A DNA stretch of 64,000 nt, taken from contig NZ_LN827929.1 in the NCBI RefSeq assembly GCF_000981505.1, forward strand, positions 62,001-126,000, given 5' to 3'. The notes beneath the pieces are model-generated. The model was not told the DNA's origin. It saw only the letters and a list, made by a program, of their open reading frames with translations, and ran no database searches. Shown here one piece after another: positions 25,305-32,781 of the stretch. The translations under genes and the position numbers were made by a program. Each line of letters begins with the position of its first letter. Position 1 is the first letter of the stretch. The stretch is from Candidatus Methylopumilus planktonicus. Its GTDB lineage: Bacteria; Pseudomonadota; Gammaproteobacteria; Burkholderiales; Methylophilaceae.

Positions 25305-25529
25305 ATGAAACATATCACGCTATTATTTTTATTTGTCTTACTCTCAAGCTGCAGCATGATGACCTATACGAATCAGAGTAAGCTATCTAATACGAGCAAA
25401 ACTTATATTATTAACTGTGCTTTTTGGGATGCATGTTATGCAAAAGCAGAAAAGCTATGTTCAAATGGGTATAGCCTTGTAGATAAATCAGCAAGCTTGC
25501 CTTACAGTTTAGAAATTTCATGTAAGTAA
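25305..25529 (+). CDS. Small lipoprotein
   Basis: 74 residues from the ATG at 25305. The N-terminus MKHITLLFLFVLLSSC is a lipoprotein signal with the lipobox LSSC, and Cys16 would be lipidated. The mature part is about 59 residues with four cysteines (CAFWDACYAKAEKLC and the final C), which could form disulfides. The frame runs back to 25233, but that would bury the signal peptide. No family recognised. Confidence 0.75.
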   Translation: MKHITLLFLFVLLSSCSMMTYTNQSKLSNTSKTYIINCAFWDACYAKAEKLCSNGYSLVDKSASLPYSLEISCK

Positions 25530-25567
25530 CTGTAAGCTAATAACCTGTTAAATCTATCGTGCATGCA

Positions 25568-27031
25568 ATGAATATCCAAAAGACAAATAAGGTAGCTTGG
25601 CACTTTAATCATAGCTATACAAAATTACCCAAAGACTTTTTTGTCGAACAACTCCCAGTAAAAGTATCAAATCCAAAACTTATTTTATTAAACGAGCCTT
25701 TATTAAAGACTTTAGGTTTAGATAAAGAAGCCTTAAGTCCAGATGCCTGGGGCAATATTTTTTCTGGTAACACACTTCCTGAGGAAGCAAAGCCCATTGC
25801 AGAAGCATATGCAGGACATCAGTTTGGACACTTTGCGTTATTAGGCGATGGGCGGGCTGTTCTCTTAGGCGAACACATTAACCCGGAGGGGAATCATTTT
25901 GATATTCAATTTAAAGGATCTGGGCAAACACCTTACTCTAGACGTGGTGATGGTCGCGCCGCATTAGGACCTATGTTAAGGGAGTTCATTATAAGTGAGG
26001 CGATGAGTGCACTGAATATTCCCACCACAAGAAGTTTGGCAGTAGTGACGACAGGGGAGAGTGTTATGCGGGATGAAGTGTTGCCTGGTGCAATACTTAC
26101 GCGTGTAGCAAAAAGTCACATTCGTGTAGGTACTTTTCAATTCGCATCCACATTAAATGATATTAATAAATTAAAAGCACTCGCTGATTACACGATTGAT
26201 CGCCACTATCCTGAGTGTAAAGCAAAGGACAATCCCTACCTTGCTTTTTTAAATGCAGTGATTGAAAGACAAGCGTTGCTTATTAGTCAATGGATGCATG
26301 TAGGTTTTATTCATGGCGTAATGAATACAGATAATATGTCCATCAGTGGCGAAACGATTGATTATGGGCCTTGCGCGTTTATGGATCGTTATCATCCTGA
26401 GACTGTATTCAGCTCCATTGATCGTCAAGGTCGTTATGCATATTCGAATCAACCACCTATAGCGCAGTGGAATCTAGCAAGATTTGCTGAGACTTTAATT
26501 CCGCTTATAGATCATAATGCTGATAAGTCAATTGAATTAGCTTCTCAGTCTGTTAATAACTTTTCAGACCAATTTCAAATAGCATGGTTAAAAGGTATGC
26601 GACAAAAGCTAGGTTTATTTAATGAAGAGGCAAGCGACATTGAATTGATCAATGAATTATTAGTGCTTATGCAAAAAAATAAAGCTGACTATACGCTTAC
26701 ATTTAGACATCTTTCATCCGATGCAATTTTAAAGGATACTATTTTTAAAGATGCATCATTTAAAGTATGGTATAAAAATTGGCTCCATTGCATTCAAAAA
26801 CAAAAAGAAGGTGAAGAGACATCAAGACTCAAGATGTTAAAACATAATCCTGCGGTCATTCCGCGTAATTATTTAGTAGAGAAAGCTTTGTCGTTGGCAG
26901 TGGCTGATCAGGACTACAAGTTTTTAAATGATTTGATTGCAGCACTTTTGAAACCTTACGAGGACTCAAAAGTATTTAGCGAGCCACCTATAGAGGAAGA
27001 AAAGTCTTATAAAACATTTTGTGGCACTTAA
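25568..27031 (+). CDS. selO: Protein adenylyltransferase SelO (YdiU/UPF0061)
   Basis: 487 residues from the ATG at 25568; a GTG at 25559 in frame is the alternative. Family signatures: AYAGHQFGHFALLGDGRAVLLGEH, FKGSGQTPYSRRGDGRAALG, MLREFIISEAM, and the pseudokinase active-site segment VMNTDNMSISGETIDYGPCAFMD. SelO transfers AMP to protein hydroxyls in redox homeostasis. Many bacterial SelO lack selenocysteine; here the chain ends KTFCGT with Cys in that place, which is ordinary. Confidence 0.94.
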   Translation: MNIQKTNKVAWHFNHSYTKLPKDFFVEQLPVKVSNPKLILLNEPLLKTLGLDKEALSPDAWGNIFSGNTLPEEAKPIAEAYAGHQFGHFALLGDGRAVLLGEHINPEGNHFDIQFKGSGQTPYSRRGDGRAALGPMLREFIISEAMSALNIPTTRSLAVVTTGESVMRDEVLPGAILTRVAKSHIRVGTFQFASTLNDINKLKALADYTIDRHYPECKAKDNPYLAFLNAVIERQALLISQWMHVGFIHGVMNTDNMSISGETIDYGPCAFMDRYHPETVFSSIDRQGRYAYSNQPPIAQWNLARFAETLIPLIDHNADKSIELASQSVNNFSDQFQIAWLKGMRQKLGLFNEEASDIELINELLVLMQKNKADYTLTFRHLSSDAILKDTIFKDASFKVWYKNWLHCIQKQKEGEETSRLKMLKHNPAVIPRNYLVEKALSLAVADQDYKFLNDLIAALLKPYEDSKVFSEPPIEEEKSYKTFCGT

Positions 27032-27066
27032 AAAATCACACATAAGGCACTAAGCCTTAAGTGTGA
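27030..27066 (-). terminator. Intrinsic terminator after the coiled-coil membrane protein
   Basis: TCACAC-A-TAAGGC and GCCTTA-A-GTGTGA (27036-27066) form a stem with one A/A mismatch. On the minus strand a run of six T follows (27035-27030). It ends the minus-strand gene at 27076-27402. Confidence 0.85.
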
Positions 27067-27075
27067 CGATCGAAA

Positions 27076-27402
27076 CTATTTCTTTTTCGTAGCTTTAGGT
27101 GCTTCTTTTACTTTTGAAGGTTTAACAGACTTTACAAGAAGCGCTTTAAGATCTTCAAGGTCTTGACTTTGAGCCGCTACTTTTGCTTCCAATTCAGACA
27201 TAACAGCTTTCTTTTGTGCGTCAGCTTCTTCATAGTCAGTTACTTTTTGGTTAAGCGTTGCAATTTGACCATTTAAATTTTTAATTTCTGCAGTTTGTGA
27301 GCTCAATTGATCTTCCGCGTTATAAGCGCTATATGAAAAGTAACCCGCTACTGCGATTAAGATTGCAATGATGATGTTTTTAAAAGTGCCAGAGTTTTCC
27401 AT
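27076..27402 (-). CDS. Small membrane-anchored coiled-coil protein
   Basis: 108 residues. A hydrophobic helix at about 8-28 (NIIIAILIAVAGYFSYSAY) is followed by a coiled coil rich in Gln, Glu and Leu (about 32-90). The tail is basic (VKPSKVKEAPKATKKK). The layout implies an inner-membrane anchor with the coiled coil on one side. I recognise no family. It is third in a run of three small minus-strand genes with their own terminators; it is not related in sequence to the other two. Confidence 0.75.
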   Translation of the reverse strand: MENSGTFKNIIIAILIAVAGYFSYSAYNAEDQLSSQTAEIKNLNGQIATLNQKVTDYEEADAQKKAVMSELEAKVAAQSQDLEDLKALLVKSVKPSKVKEAPKATKKK

Positions 27403-27526
27403 CTATGATTCCTTCTTGATTATGTTAAATTTAAAAAGTATTCGTTTACATACATACTCCCTTAGGTAGGCATGATATAAGAAAGTTCAGCAATCTCAAA
27501 GCGACTGAAAGCTTTTGGGAAAATAG

Positions 27527-27550
27527 AAAACCCGCTTTTAAGCGGGTTTT
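27527..27550 (-). terminator. Intrinsic terminator after the first exported paralogue
   Basis: AAAACCCGCTT and AAGCGGGTTTT form a perfect stem (27527-27550). Read on the minus strand it is followed by TTTTCTATTTT. It lies 20 bases past the gene ending at 27570. Confidence 0.85.
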
Positions 27551-27569
27551 CTATTAAACAAGCAATCAA

Positions 27570-27878
27570 TTATTTTGAAGCGATCACTTTTGCAGCCTTT
27601 GAACAGATTTCATCGCTTGATTTATTTACCATGCCTACCACATCTTCTGAGCGAAGATTAGCGTGCGAAAGGGCTTTCTCAGCTTCTGTCTGAGCTTTGC
27701 AAGCAAGTGCAAAATCGTTATTTTTAATAGCAATGACGCTTAAATTTTGTAAGCGTGCTGCGCGTTCTAATTCGTGGAGTTTTTCATTGCTTTGAATGAA
27801 TGTGGACGCAGCCACCGTAGTTGATATTGCTGCAACAGCAGCGACAATAATAAGACTTAAACGTACTGACTTTTTCAT
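27570..27878 (-). CDS. Small exported or membrane-anchored protein, paralogue 1
   Basis: 102 residues from the ATG at 27876-27878, with AGGAT about ten bases upstream. A hydrophobic N-terminus (about 6-28) is an uncleaved anchor or signal peptide. The remainder contains RLQNL, IAIKNNDF, LACKAQTEAE, RSED, and a final EICSKA, with two cysteines. These are shared with the neighbour at 28113-28415: 37 of 66 aligned residues are identical by my hand count. Function unknown. The frame is open to 27914. Confidence 0.8.
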   Translation of the reverse strand: MKKSVRLSLIIVAAVAAISTTVAASTFIQSNEKLHELERAARLQNLSVIAIKNNDFALACKAQTEAEKALSHANLRSEDVVGMVNKSSDEICSKAAKVIASK

Positions 27879-28075
27879 TTCTTTATCCTTTTGGGTTGTA
27901 TTGATTATGTGCACTTTTGATGCACATAAGTATCTTAGTCGATAATTGTTAACAAATTATGACATTGGCATAGCTCTAGCATTGCAAGCGAAGTGGAGAG
28001 TCTTAAATCTATAATGGACCCTTAAGGCCGCACCCTAGATTATTTTTTAGAAAAATTACTATGCTATAAATAAAA

Positions 28076-28098
28076 AAAGCCAGCGAGCGCTGGCTTTT
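28076..28098 (-). terminator. Intrinsic terminator after the second exported paralogue
   Basis: AAAGCCAGCG and CGCTGGCTTT form a near-perfect stem with an AG loop, flanked by A runs at 28072-28078. It lies 15 bases past the minus-strand gene ending at 28113. Confidence 0.8.
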
Positions 28099-28112
28099 AA
28101 ATTTGATCTAAA

Positions 28113-28415
28113 TTATTTAGATTGTGTTTTTAGTGCCTTGCTACAAAGCTCTTGATTACTCTTATGAATCATGCCAAGTAAGTCTTCAGACTTGGAGTGA
28201 ACTTTACCTAAATATTCCTCTGCCTCAGTTTGTGATTTGCAAGCAAGGACATAATCCTTGTTACCAATAGCGATTAAAGTTAAATTTTGTAAGCGTGAAA
28301 CAGCCTCTAATTCTTTAATCTTTGTTCTGGCGTTAACATATTTAAATGCGACAGCTGCTGTAGCAACTAATCCAATAAGTGCCACTGCTATTGTTACTTT
28401 TGTATTTTTTTTCAT
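28113..28415 (-). CDS. Small exported or membrane-anchored protein, paralogue 2
   Basis: 100 residues; GGGAAG precedes the ATG. A hydrophobic N-terminus (about 7-28) is followed by KELEAVSRLQNL, LACKSQTEAEEYL, SKSEDLLGM and ELCSKALK, matching the paralogue at 27570-27878. The two conserved cysteines (in LACK and LCSKA) could form a disulfide in the periplasm. It starts only 34 bases after the tRNA-Phe on the same strand, so it could be transcribed from the tRNA promoter. Function unknown. Confidence 0.8.
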   Translation of the reverse strand: MKKNTKVTIAVALIGLVATAAVAFKYVNARTKIKELEAVSRLQNLTLIAIGNKDYVLACKSQTEAEEYLGKVHSKSEDLLGMIHKSNQELCSKALKTQSK

Positions 28416-28449
28416 TACTTCCCTTAGTTAATGCTTTTTTAAATTTGAA

Positions 28450-28519
<70 letters not shown>

Positions 28520-28525
<6 letters not shown>

Positions 28526-28576
28526 ATATAGAACTTCACGATAAAACCGTGAAGAAGCGGAATTATAGCAAAAATG
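28520..28576 (-). promoter_or_regulatory. tRNA-Phe promoter and leader (copy A of a duplicated segment)
   Basis: On the minus strand TATAAT (28562-28567) is followed by a 5' leader with a perfect hairpin, CTTCACG/CGTGAAG (28534-28554), then the tRNA start. No good -35 is visible. The segment is duplicated, diverged but without gaps, exactly 1,700 bases to the right (30220-30276). Confidence 0.65.
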
Positions 28577-28662
28577 CTGACTTTTACCGAGTTTTAGGGA
28601 TCAATTTATCCAATAAACGAGACCAATAGAGCGAGCCACTTTGCTGGATGGAAAGGGCAGTA

Positions 28663-28680
28663 AAGAAAATTTATTTTCTT
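28663..28680. promoter_or_regulatory. Perfect inverted repeat upstream of panB
   Basis: AAGAAAAT-TT-ATTTTCTT, two 8-base arms with a 2-base centre, 67 bases before the panB start. It could be an operator; it is too AT-rich and too tight to be a terminator. Confidence 0.35.
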
Positions 28681-28747
28681 AAAGATTATCTAAATTTAGG
28701 ACTAAAATATACTTTGAAAAATCTTTTTACTTACTAGGATTAATATC

Positions 28748-29566
28748 ATGAGTGTATTAGAAAATTTCAAAAAGTTAAAAGCAGAAGGAAAGAAAATTGT
28801 AGTTGTTACTTCATACGACTACTGGAGCGCAAAGATTCTTAACGAAACCGATGTAAGCGGTATTTTAATTGGTGACTGTTCGTCTATGGTCATGCATGGC
28901 CATGGTGACACATTGAGCTCTGATGTTGAAACTATTGCGATGCACACCCGAGCGGTAAGAAAGGGAGCCAAAGACAAATTCCTTATTGCTGCCATGCCTT
29001 TCATGAGTAATCGAAAGGGGATGAAGGAGACAATGGATAACGTTGAAATCTTAATCAAGGCTGGAGCCAATGCACTTAAGATAGAAGGGGTTGATGGAAA
29101 CGAAGAGCTCTATGCACATCTTTCTCAATCAGGTATTCCAACAATCGGACACATTGGACTTACACCATCTCACCACAATGCAATCGGTGGATTTAAAGCT
29201 CAAGGTAAAACTATTGAAAGTGAGCTTAGTCTCATTGAAGAAGCCAAAAAACTTGATAAGCTTGGATGCATAGCCATCGTATTAGAGGCTGTTCCACAAC
29301 ACGTAGGTGCCTCGGTTAGAGACGCAGTTTCTATCCCAGTCGTCGGTGTCGGCGCAGGACTAGATGTAGATGGACAAGCACTGGTTTTTCAAGATGTCCT
29401 AGGATTCTCTACAGACTTTAAGCCTAAATTTGTAAGAACATATCTGAATGGAGCCGATCTTATCAAAAATGCCATAAATCAGTTTGCAGCAGATGTCCAT
29501 ACAGGCGCATTTCCATCAGCAATAGAAACCTACGCACCTTCAAAGGAACAGCTACTTAAGAAATAA
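28748..29566 (+). CDS. panB: 3-methyl-2-oxobutanoate hydroxymethyltransferase-like protein (PanB family, atypical metal site)
   Basis: 272 residues aligning along the full length with PanB, which transfers a C1 unit from methylene-THF to ketoisovalerate in pantothenate synthesis. TSYDYWSAKI, GDCSSMVMHGHGDT, LKIEGV, IGHIGLTP, GGFKAQGK, VLEAVP and VVGVGAGLDVDGQ are visible. The Asp equivalent to E. coli D45 is D43, but the equivalent of D84, a metal ligand, is Ala82 (LIAAMPF instead of LLADLPF). No panC or panD is nearby. AGGATT precedes the ATG. It may be a divergent PanB or a related enzyme. Confidence 0.78.
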   Translation: MSVLENFKKLKAEGKKIVVVTSYDYWSAKILNETDVSGILIGDCSSMVMHGHGDTLSSDVETIAMHTRAVRKGAKDKFLIAAMPFMSNRKGMKETMDNVEILIKAGANALKIEGVDGNEELYAHLSQSGIPTIGHIGLTPSHHNAIGGFKAQGKTIESELSLIEEAKKLDKLGCIAIVLEAVPQHVGASVRDAVSIPVVGVGAGLDVDGQALVFQDVLGFSTDFKPKFVRTYLNGADLIKNAINQFAADVHTGAFPSAIETYAPSKEQLLKK

Positions 29567-29622
29567 ACAGTTTATTTAAGATCAAAGCTTACAGCAATAA
29601 ATACTTAACACTTTTTAACATT

Positions 29623-30189
29623 CTAAAAGGTGTAGGTTTTATTGGGAGTAACGCAATGTGTCAAAGGTATATCTAGTTCAGTTATATTTTCTATGTCACT
29701 ACACGGCCCAAAAAGGCTGATTCCAATTCTTTTTGCATCATTGTGTAAAGAAGAAAAAAAACGATCGTAAAATCCTTTACCGTAACCTACTCGATAACCT
29801 TTAAGATCAAAAGCCAGAAGAGGCGTGATGACAACATCAATAGCATTATTTTTTTTCCAAATAGGATCAATTGGTTCGGTAATGTTATTTTTTATTTGTT
29901 TTGTTTTGGTATCAGGTCCAAATTCTGCATTTTTTAATGTGCCCTCTTCAAAGTTACTAACAGGCACCACAACATTGATTTTATTTTCCCAGCAATACTG
30001 AATGATCAGCATAGTGTTTATCTCACCCTTTGAGACGATGGGTAAAAAACAATGAATACACGCAGGCTTAAATTTTTTAATAAGCCCAATAGTATTTTGG
30101 ATAAGATGAGATTCTTCTTCTTCAAATACGGCAGCAGGAAGTTCTTGGCGCTTTTTTAAATATGTTTTTCTAACTATATCTTTTTTCAT
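29623..30189 (-). CDS. 5-formyltetrahydrofolate cyclo-ligase
   Basis: 188 residues. It turns 5-formyl-THF into 5,10-methenyl-THF with ATP. The signature GYRVGYGKGFYDRFFSSL is complete, with VVVPVSNFEEGTLKNAEFG and the THCVTPNKTYTF end. These last features look to me more like Bacteroidetes enzymes than proteobacterial YgfA. It is convergent with panB and faces a duplicated tRNA-Phe promoter 31 bases or more upstream. In many proteobacteria this gene follows 6S RNA, but here the 6S locus (40.8 kb) lacks it. Confidence 0.92.
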   Translation of the reverse strand: MKKDIVRKTYLKKRQELPAAVFEEEESHLIQNTIGLIKKFKPACIHCFLPIVSKGEINTMLIIQYCWENKINVVVPVSNFEEGTLKNAEFGPDTKTKQIKNNITEPIDPIWKKNNAIDVVITPLLAFDLKGYRVGYGKGFYDRFFSSLHNDAKRIGISLFGPCSDIENITELDIPLTHCVTPNKTYTF

Positions 30190-30219
30190 AATATAAGTTG
30201 TCGGGGTAATAAAAAAGTG

Positions 30220-30276
30220 GTGGTCAGATGGAGCCTCACAATAAAATCATGAAGAAGAGCGAGTATAGCAAAAATA
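30220..30276 (-). promoter_or_regulatory. Duplicated tRNA-Phe promoter/leader (copy B), likely promoter of the cyclo-ligase gene
   Basis: This matches 28520-28576 at a constant offset of 1,700 bases. The minus strand carries TATACT (30262-30267), a weakened version of the leader hairpin (CTTCAT...GTGAG), and a trace of the tRNA 5' end. No tRNA follows; instead the cyclo-ligase gene starts at 30189. Confidence 0.6.
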
Positions 30277-30368
30277 GCCTTTTTTATCTTACCCCAAGCA
30301 GGGATTGGTTAATCCTCGCATCCATAGTGTCTGGTCTAGGAACGTTTTGGTTGTAGTTGCCATAAGTT

Positions 30369-30421
30369 TTGACACATATTTGTCTTTATTTTTAGTTATA
30401 TTTCCATTATTATGGAAATAT
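30369..30421 (+). promoter_or_regulatory. Promoter and palindromic operator of the ars operon
   Basis: TTGACA at 30369-30374 is a perfect -35; a weak -10 (TTAGTT, 30392-30397) follows at 17 bases. Next comes a perfect palindrome ATATTTCCAT-TATT-ATGGAAATAT (30398-30421), overlapping the arsR start codon (30420-30422). This is the expected place for autorepression by ArsR. Confidence 0.75.
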
Positions 30422-30743
30422 GAAAAACACAGATGCCATTAAATCATTTATCGCTTTAGGCCAAGAGTCTCGTCTTAATGTTTTTAGATTGATTGTACAA
30501 AAAGGCGATAAAGGTATAACTCCAACACAGGTTAAAGAATTATTAGGGATTCCATCTGCAACACTCTCGTTTCATCTAAAAGAACTCATTCAAGCTAACT
30601 TAATTAAGGTTGAGCGACAAAGCCGTAATCTTATTTACAAACCACAAGCTGATGTTGTTCAAGAATTAAAGGATTTCTTACTAATGAATTGCTGTGGTGG
30701 GAAATCTTGTGAAACAAAACCTAAAAAGAAAGTGAAGTCCTAA
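30420..30743 (+). CDS. arsR: ArsR/SmtB-family arsenic-responsive repressor
   Basis: 107 residues, winged helix. Recognition helix IPSATLSFHLKELIQANLI (about 44-62) and the wing KVERQSRNLIYKP are clear. Three cysteines near the C-terminus (C91, C92, C97 in NCCGGKSCE) are likely As(III)/Sb(III) ligands; the classic CVC site in the DNA-binding helix is absent, as in ArsR types that bind metalloid at the C-terminus. It heads an operon with arsI, arsC and aqpS, and its stop overlaps the next ATG (TAATG). Confidence 0.92.
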   Translation: MKNTDAIKSFIALGQESRLNVFRLIVQKGDKGITPTQVKELLGIPSATLSFHLKELIQANLIKVERQSRNLIYKPQADVVQELKDFLLMNCCGGKSCETKPKKKVKS

Positions 30744-31201
30744 TGAAAAGAATGCATATACACGTTGCTGTTGAAAACATCCCATCCAGCATCCCTTTTT
30801 ATACCAAGATGTTTGGTGTAGATCCCACTATATTAAAGTCTGATTATGCGAAATGGCAATTAGAAGATCCTAAAGTCAATTTTGCGATTTCAGCACGCGG
30901 AGCTGCTGTCGGTATTAATCATCTAGGTATACAAGTGGATGAATCATCAGAGCTAGGTGAGATGAAATCTCGTTTAGATCAAATTCAAGGCGAAGTGATT
31001 GAAGAGGTAGGCACAGCTTGCTGCTACTCTGAATCAGATAAGTATTGGGTTAATGATCCTGCAGGCATTCCTTGGGAAACTTTTCATACACTTAATTCAA
31101 TCCCAGTATTTAATAATCAACCGCCCGAATCCAATGCTTGTTGTGTTCCAGCACCTGTCGCTATTTCTATTAACTCTATAAAGAAGTCTTCTTGTAAATA
31201 A
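30743..31201 (+). CDS. arsI: ArsI-like C-As lyase (vicinal oxygen chelate family)
   Basis: 152 residues. A glyoxalase/dioxygenase fold protein with adjacent cysteines C93-C94 in TACCYSESDKYWVNDPAGIPWETF; ArsI enzymes use such a pair to bind trivalent organoarsenicals, and iron is held by His and Glu (candidates H5 or H7, H60, E112). It would cleave the C-As bond of methylarsenite. A CadI-type cadmium-induced protein is the alternative name for close relatives. A second CC (NACC) lies in the C-terminal tail. One-base overlap with arsR. Confidence 0.85.
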   Translation: MKRMHIHVAVENIPSSIPFYTKMFGVDPTILKSDYAKWQLEDPKVNFAISARGAAVGINHLGIQVDESSELGEMKSRLDQIQGEVIEEVGTACCYSESDKYWVNDPAGIPWETFHTLNSIPVFNNQPPESNACCVPAPVAISINSIKKSSCK

Positions 31202-31210
31202 AGGATAGCC

Positions 31211-31702
31211 ATGAAAACTTATAATATTTTATTTTTATGCACACATAATTCTGCTCGTTCTATTTTAGGTGAAGCCATTGCTTCAACAGATGCGAGCGGT
31301 AAATTAATTGGTTATTCAGCAGGTTCAACACCAGGGACATCGGTAAATCCGATTGCTAAAAAAATAGCAATTAAACTTGGATATGACGCTAAAAAATTAT
31401 ATTCAAAAAGCTGGGATGAGTTTGCTAAATCTAACTCACCTCAAATGGACTTCATTATTACAGTATGCGATAACGCAGCGAAAGAAGTTTGTCCTGTGTG
31501 GGTTGGGCATCCTGCCACAGCGCATTGGGGATTTCCTGATCCTTCAGAATCTTACGGATCTGAAGCTGATAAAGAAAAAGCTTTCAATGAAGTAGCGATG
31601 GGTTTAACGAGACGTATTCAATTATTGACATCACTTCCTATTGATAAATTAGATCATTTATCGCTTACAAGCAAATTAAAAGAAATTCACACTAATGCTT
31701 AA
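31211..31702 (+). CDS. arsC: Arsenate reductase, low-molecular-weight phosphatase type
   Basis: 163 residues. The P-loop CTHNSARS (residues 10-17, CX5R) starts the active site; cysteines further on (the EVCP segment near residue 95 and VCDNAAKEV) are candidates for the redox relay. It reduces As(V) to As(III). The DPSESYGSEADK stretch is typical of this type. AAAGGATAG precedes the ATG. It overlaps aqpS by eight bases. Confidence 0.9.
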   Translation: MKTYNILFLCTHNSARSILGEAIASTDASGKLIGYSAGSTPGTSVNPIAKKIAIKLGYDAKKLYSKSWDEFAKSNSPQMDFIITVCDNAAKEVCPVWVGHPATAHWGFPDPSESYGSEADKEKAFNEVAMGLTRRIQLLTSLPIDKLDHLSLTSKLKEIHTNA

Positions 31703-32333
31703 TAAAAAATATTTAACCGAATTCTTTGGCACTGCAGCATTATTGTCTGTCATTACAGGCTCAGGTTTTATGGGGCAAGCACTTTCCTCTGGCAATGATG
31801 CTGTGATACTTCTTGGGAATAGTATCGCTACAGGCGCTGGTCTTTATGTATTGATTATGATTTTAGGGCCCATTTCAGGGGCGCACCTTAATCCATTAGT
31901 CAGTGTGATGGCTTACACCCAAAAACAATTAAAACGAAAAGACTTAGTACCTTATATTGCCGCGCAAATTTCAGGCGCAATCTCAGGCGTTTGGATGACA
32001 CATTTGATGTTTAACTTACCTATCATTCAAACATCAACAAAAATCAGAACTGGATTAGGTATTTGGGTAAGTGAAGTGATAGCAACACTGATATTACTTA
32101 CAGTGATTTATCTAGGATTGAAATATGCCAAGCAACATATTGCGATGCTTGTGGCTTTAACAGTGACCGCAGGCTATTGGTTTACTTCATCGACTTTCTT
32201 TTGTAATCCAGCTGTGACATTTGCCCGAAGTTTAACAGACACATTTGTAGGTATTGCCCCACAAAATATTTTAGGATTTGTTATTCCTCAAGTTATTGCA
32301 CTCATTCTCATACTTCAAATCACTAAAAAATAG
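31695..32333 (+). CDS. aqpS: Aquaporin-family channel (AqpS-like), predicted arsenite exit channel
   Basis: 212 residues, six membrane segments. The two selectivity boxes are NPL (66-68, in GAHLNPLVS) and NPA (171-173, in FCNPAVTFARS). In Sinorhizobium an aquaglyceroporin in the ars operon (AqpS) replaces an arsenite pump and lets As(III) flow out. No arsB or acr3 is present in this operon, which fits that route. NPL in place of the first NPA is unusual for aquaporins but has precedent in this group. Start is inside the arsC end. Confidence 0.88.
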   Translation: MLNKKYLTEFFGTAALLSVITGSGFMGQALSSGNDAVILLGNSIATGAGLYVLIMILGPISGAHLNPLVSVMAYTQKQLKRKDLVPYIAAQISGAISGVWMTHLMFNLPIIQTSTKIRTGLGIWVSEVIATLILLTVIYLGLKYAKQHIAMLVALTVTAGYWFTSSTFFCNPAVTFARSLTDTFVGIAPQNILGFVIPQVIALILILQITKK

Positions 32334-32387
32334 TTTTATAAACTACTTCCGCATATAAATTAGATCTGAAGAGAGGTGAGATGAGCA

Positions 32388-32681
32388 TTATTTTTTGAAA
32401 GAGCATTCTAGAACACCTACTACCTCTTCCCCAAGATATACCAGCATCGCCCCATTGGTTCTATTAAAAGTATAAGCGTATTTATCATTCCAAAAGCGCA
32501 TACTTTTCTCGTCAATAGATACTTTAGATTGGGGGGTTTTATTGACTATAACAATTTGCTTTACTTCATCAAATTGCACTGATAAAGCTCCCCCATCAAT
32601 TGCATTACAAAAACTAGTCTGCATTTCAGCATATAGATTAGATGCAAATAGAAGTGATAGAAGTAAAGTTAAAAATTTCAT
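32388..32681 (-). CDS. Small exported protein of unknown function
   Basis: 97 residues. A signal peptide (MKFLTLLLSLLFASNLYA, cleavage about residue 18) precedes an 80-residue mature part with beta-prone segments and two cysteines (SFCNAI and LECSFKK), which may pair. The size and layout resemble small periplasmic inhibitor-type folds, but I recognise no family. It follows the ars operon in opposite orientation and is not related to it. Confidence 0.7.
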   Translation of the reverse strand: MKFLTLLLSLLFASNLYAEMQTSFCNAIDGGALSVQFDEVKQIVIVNKTPQSKVSIDEKSMRFWNDKYAYTFNRTNGAMLVYLGEEVVGVLECSFKK

Positions 32682-32781
32682 TTCTTACCTTTCAAGAAGC
32701 CTCACGGAGTTTCAGTTGTGGCTGAACAAAAAAGCGAATGGATTAAATTAAAAAGAACCGAAAATGCAATTGTCCAAAAAT

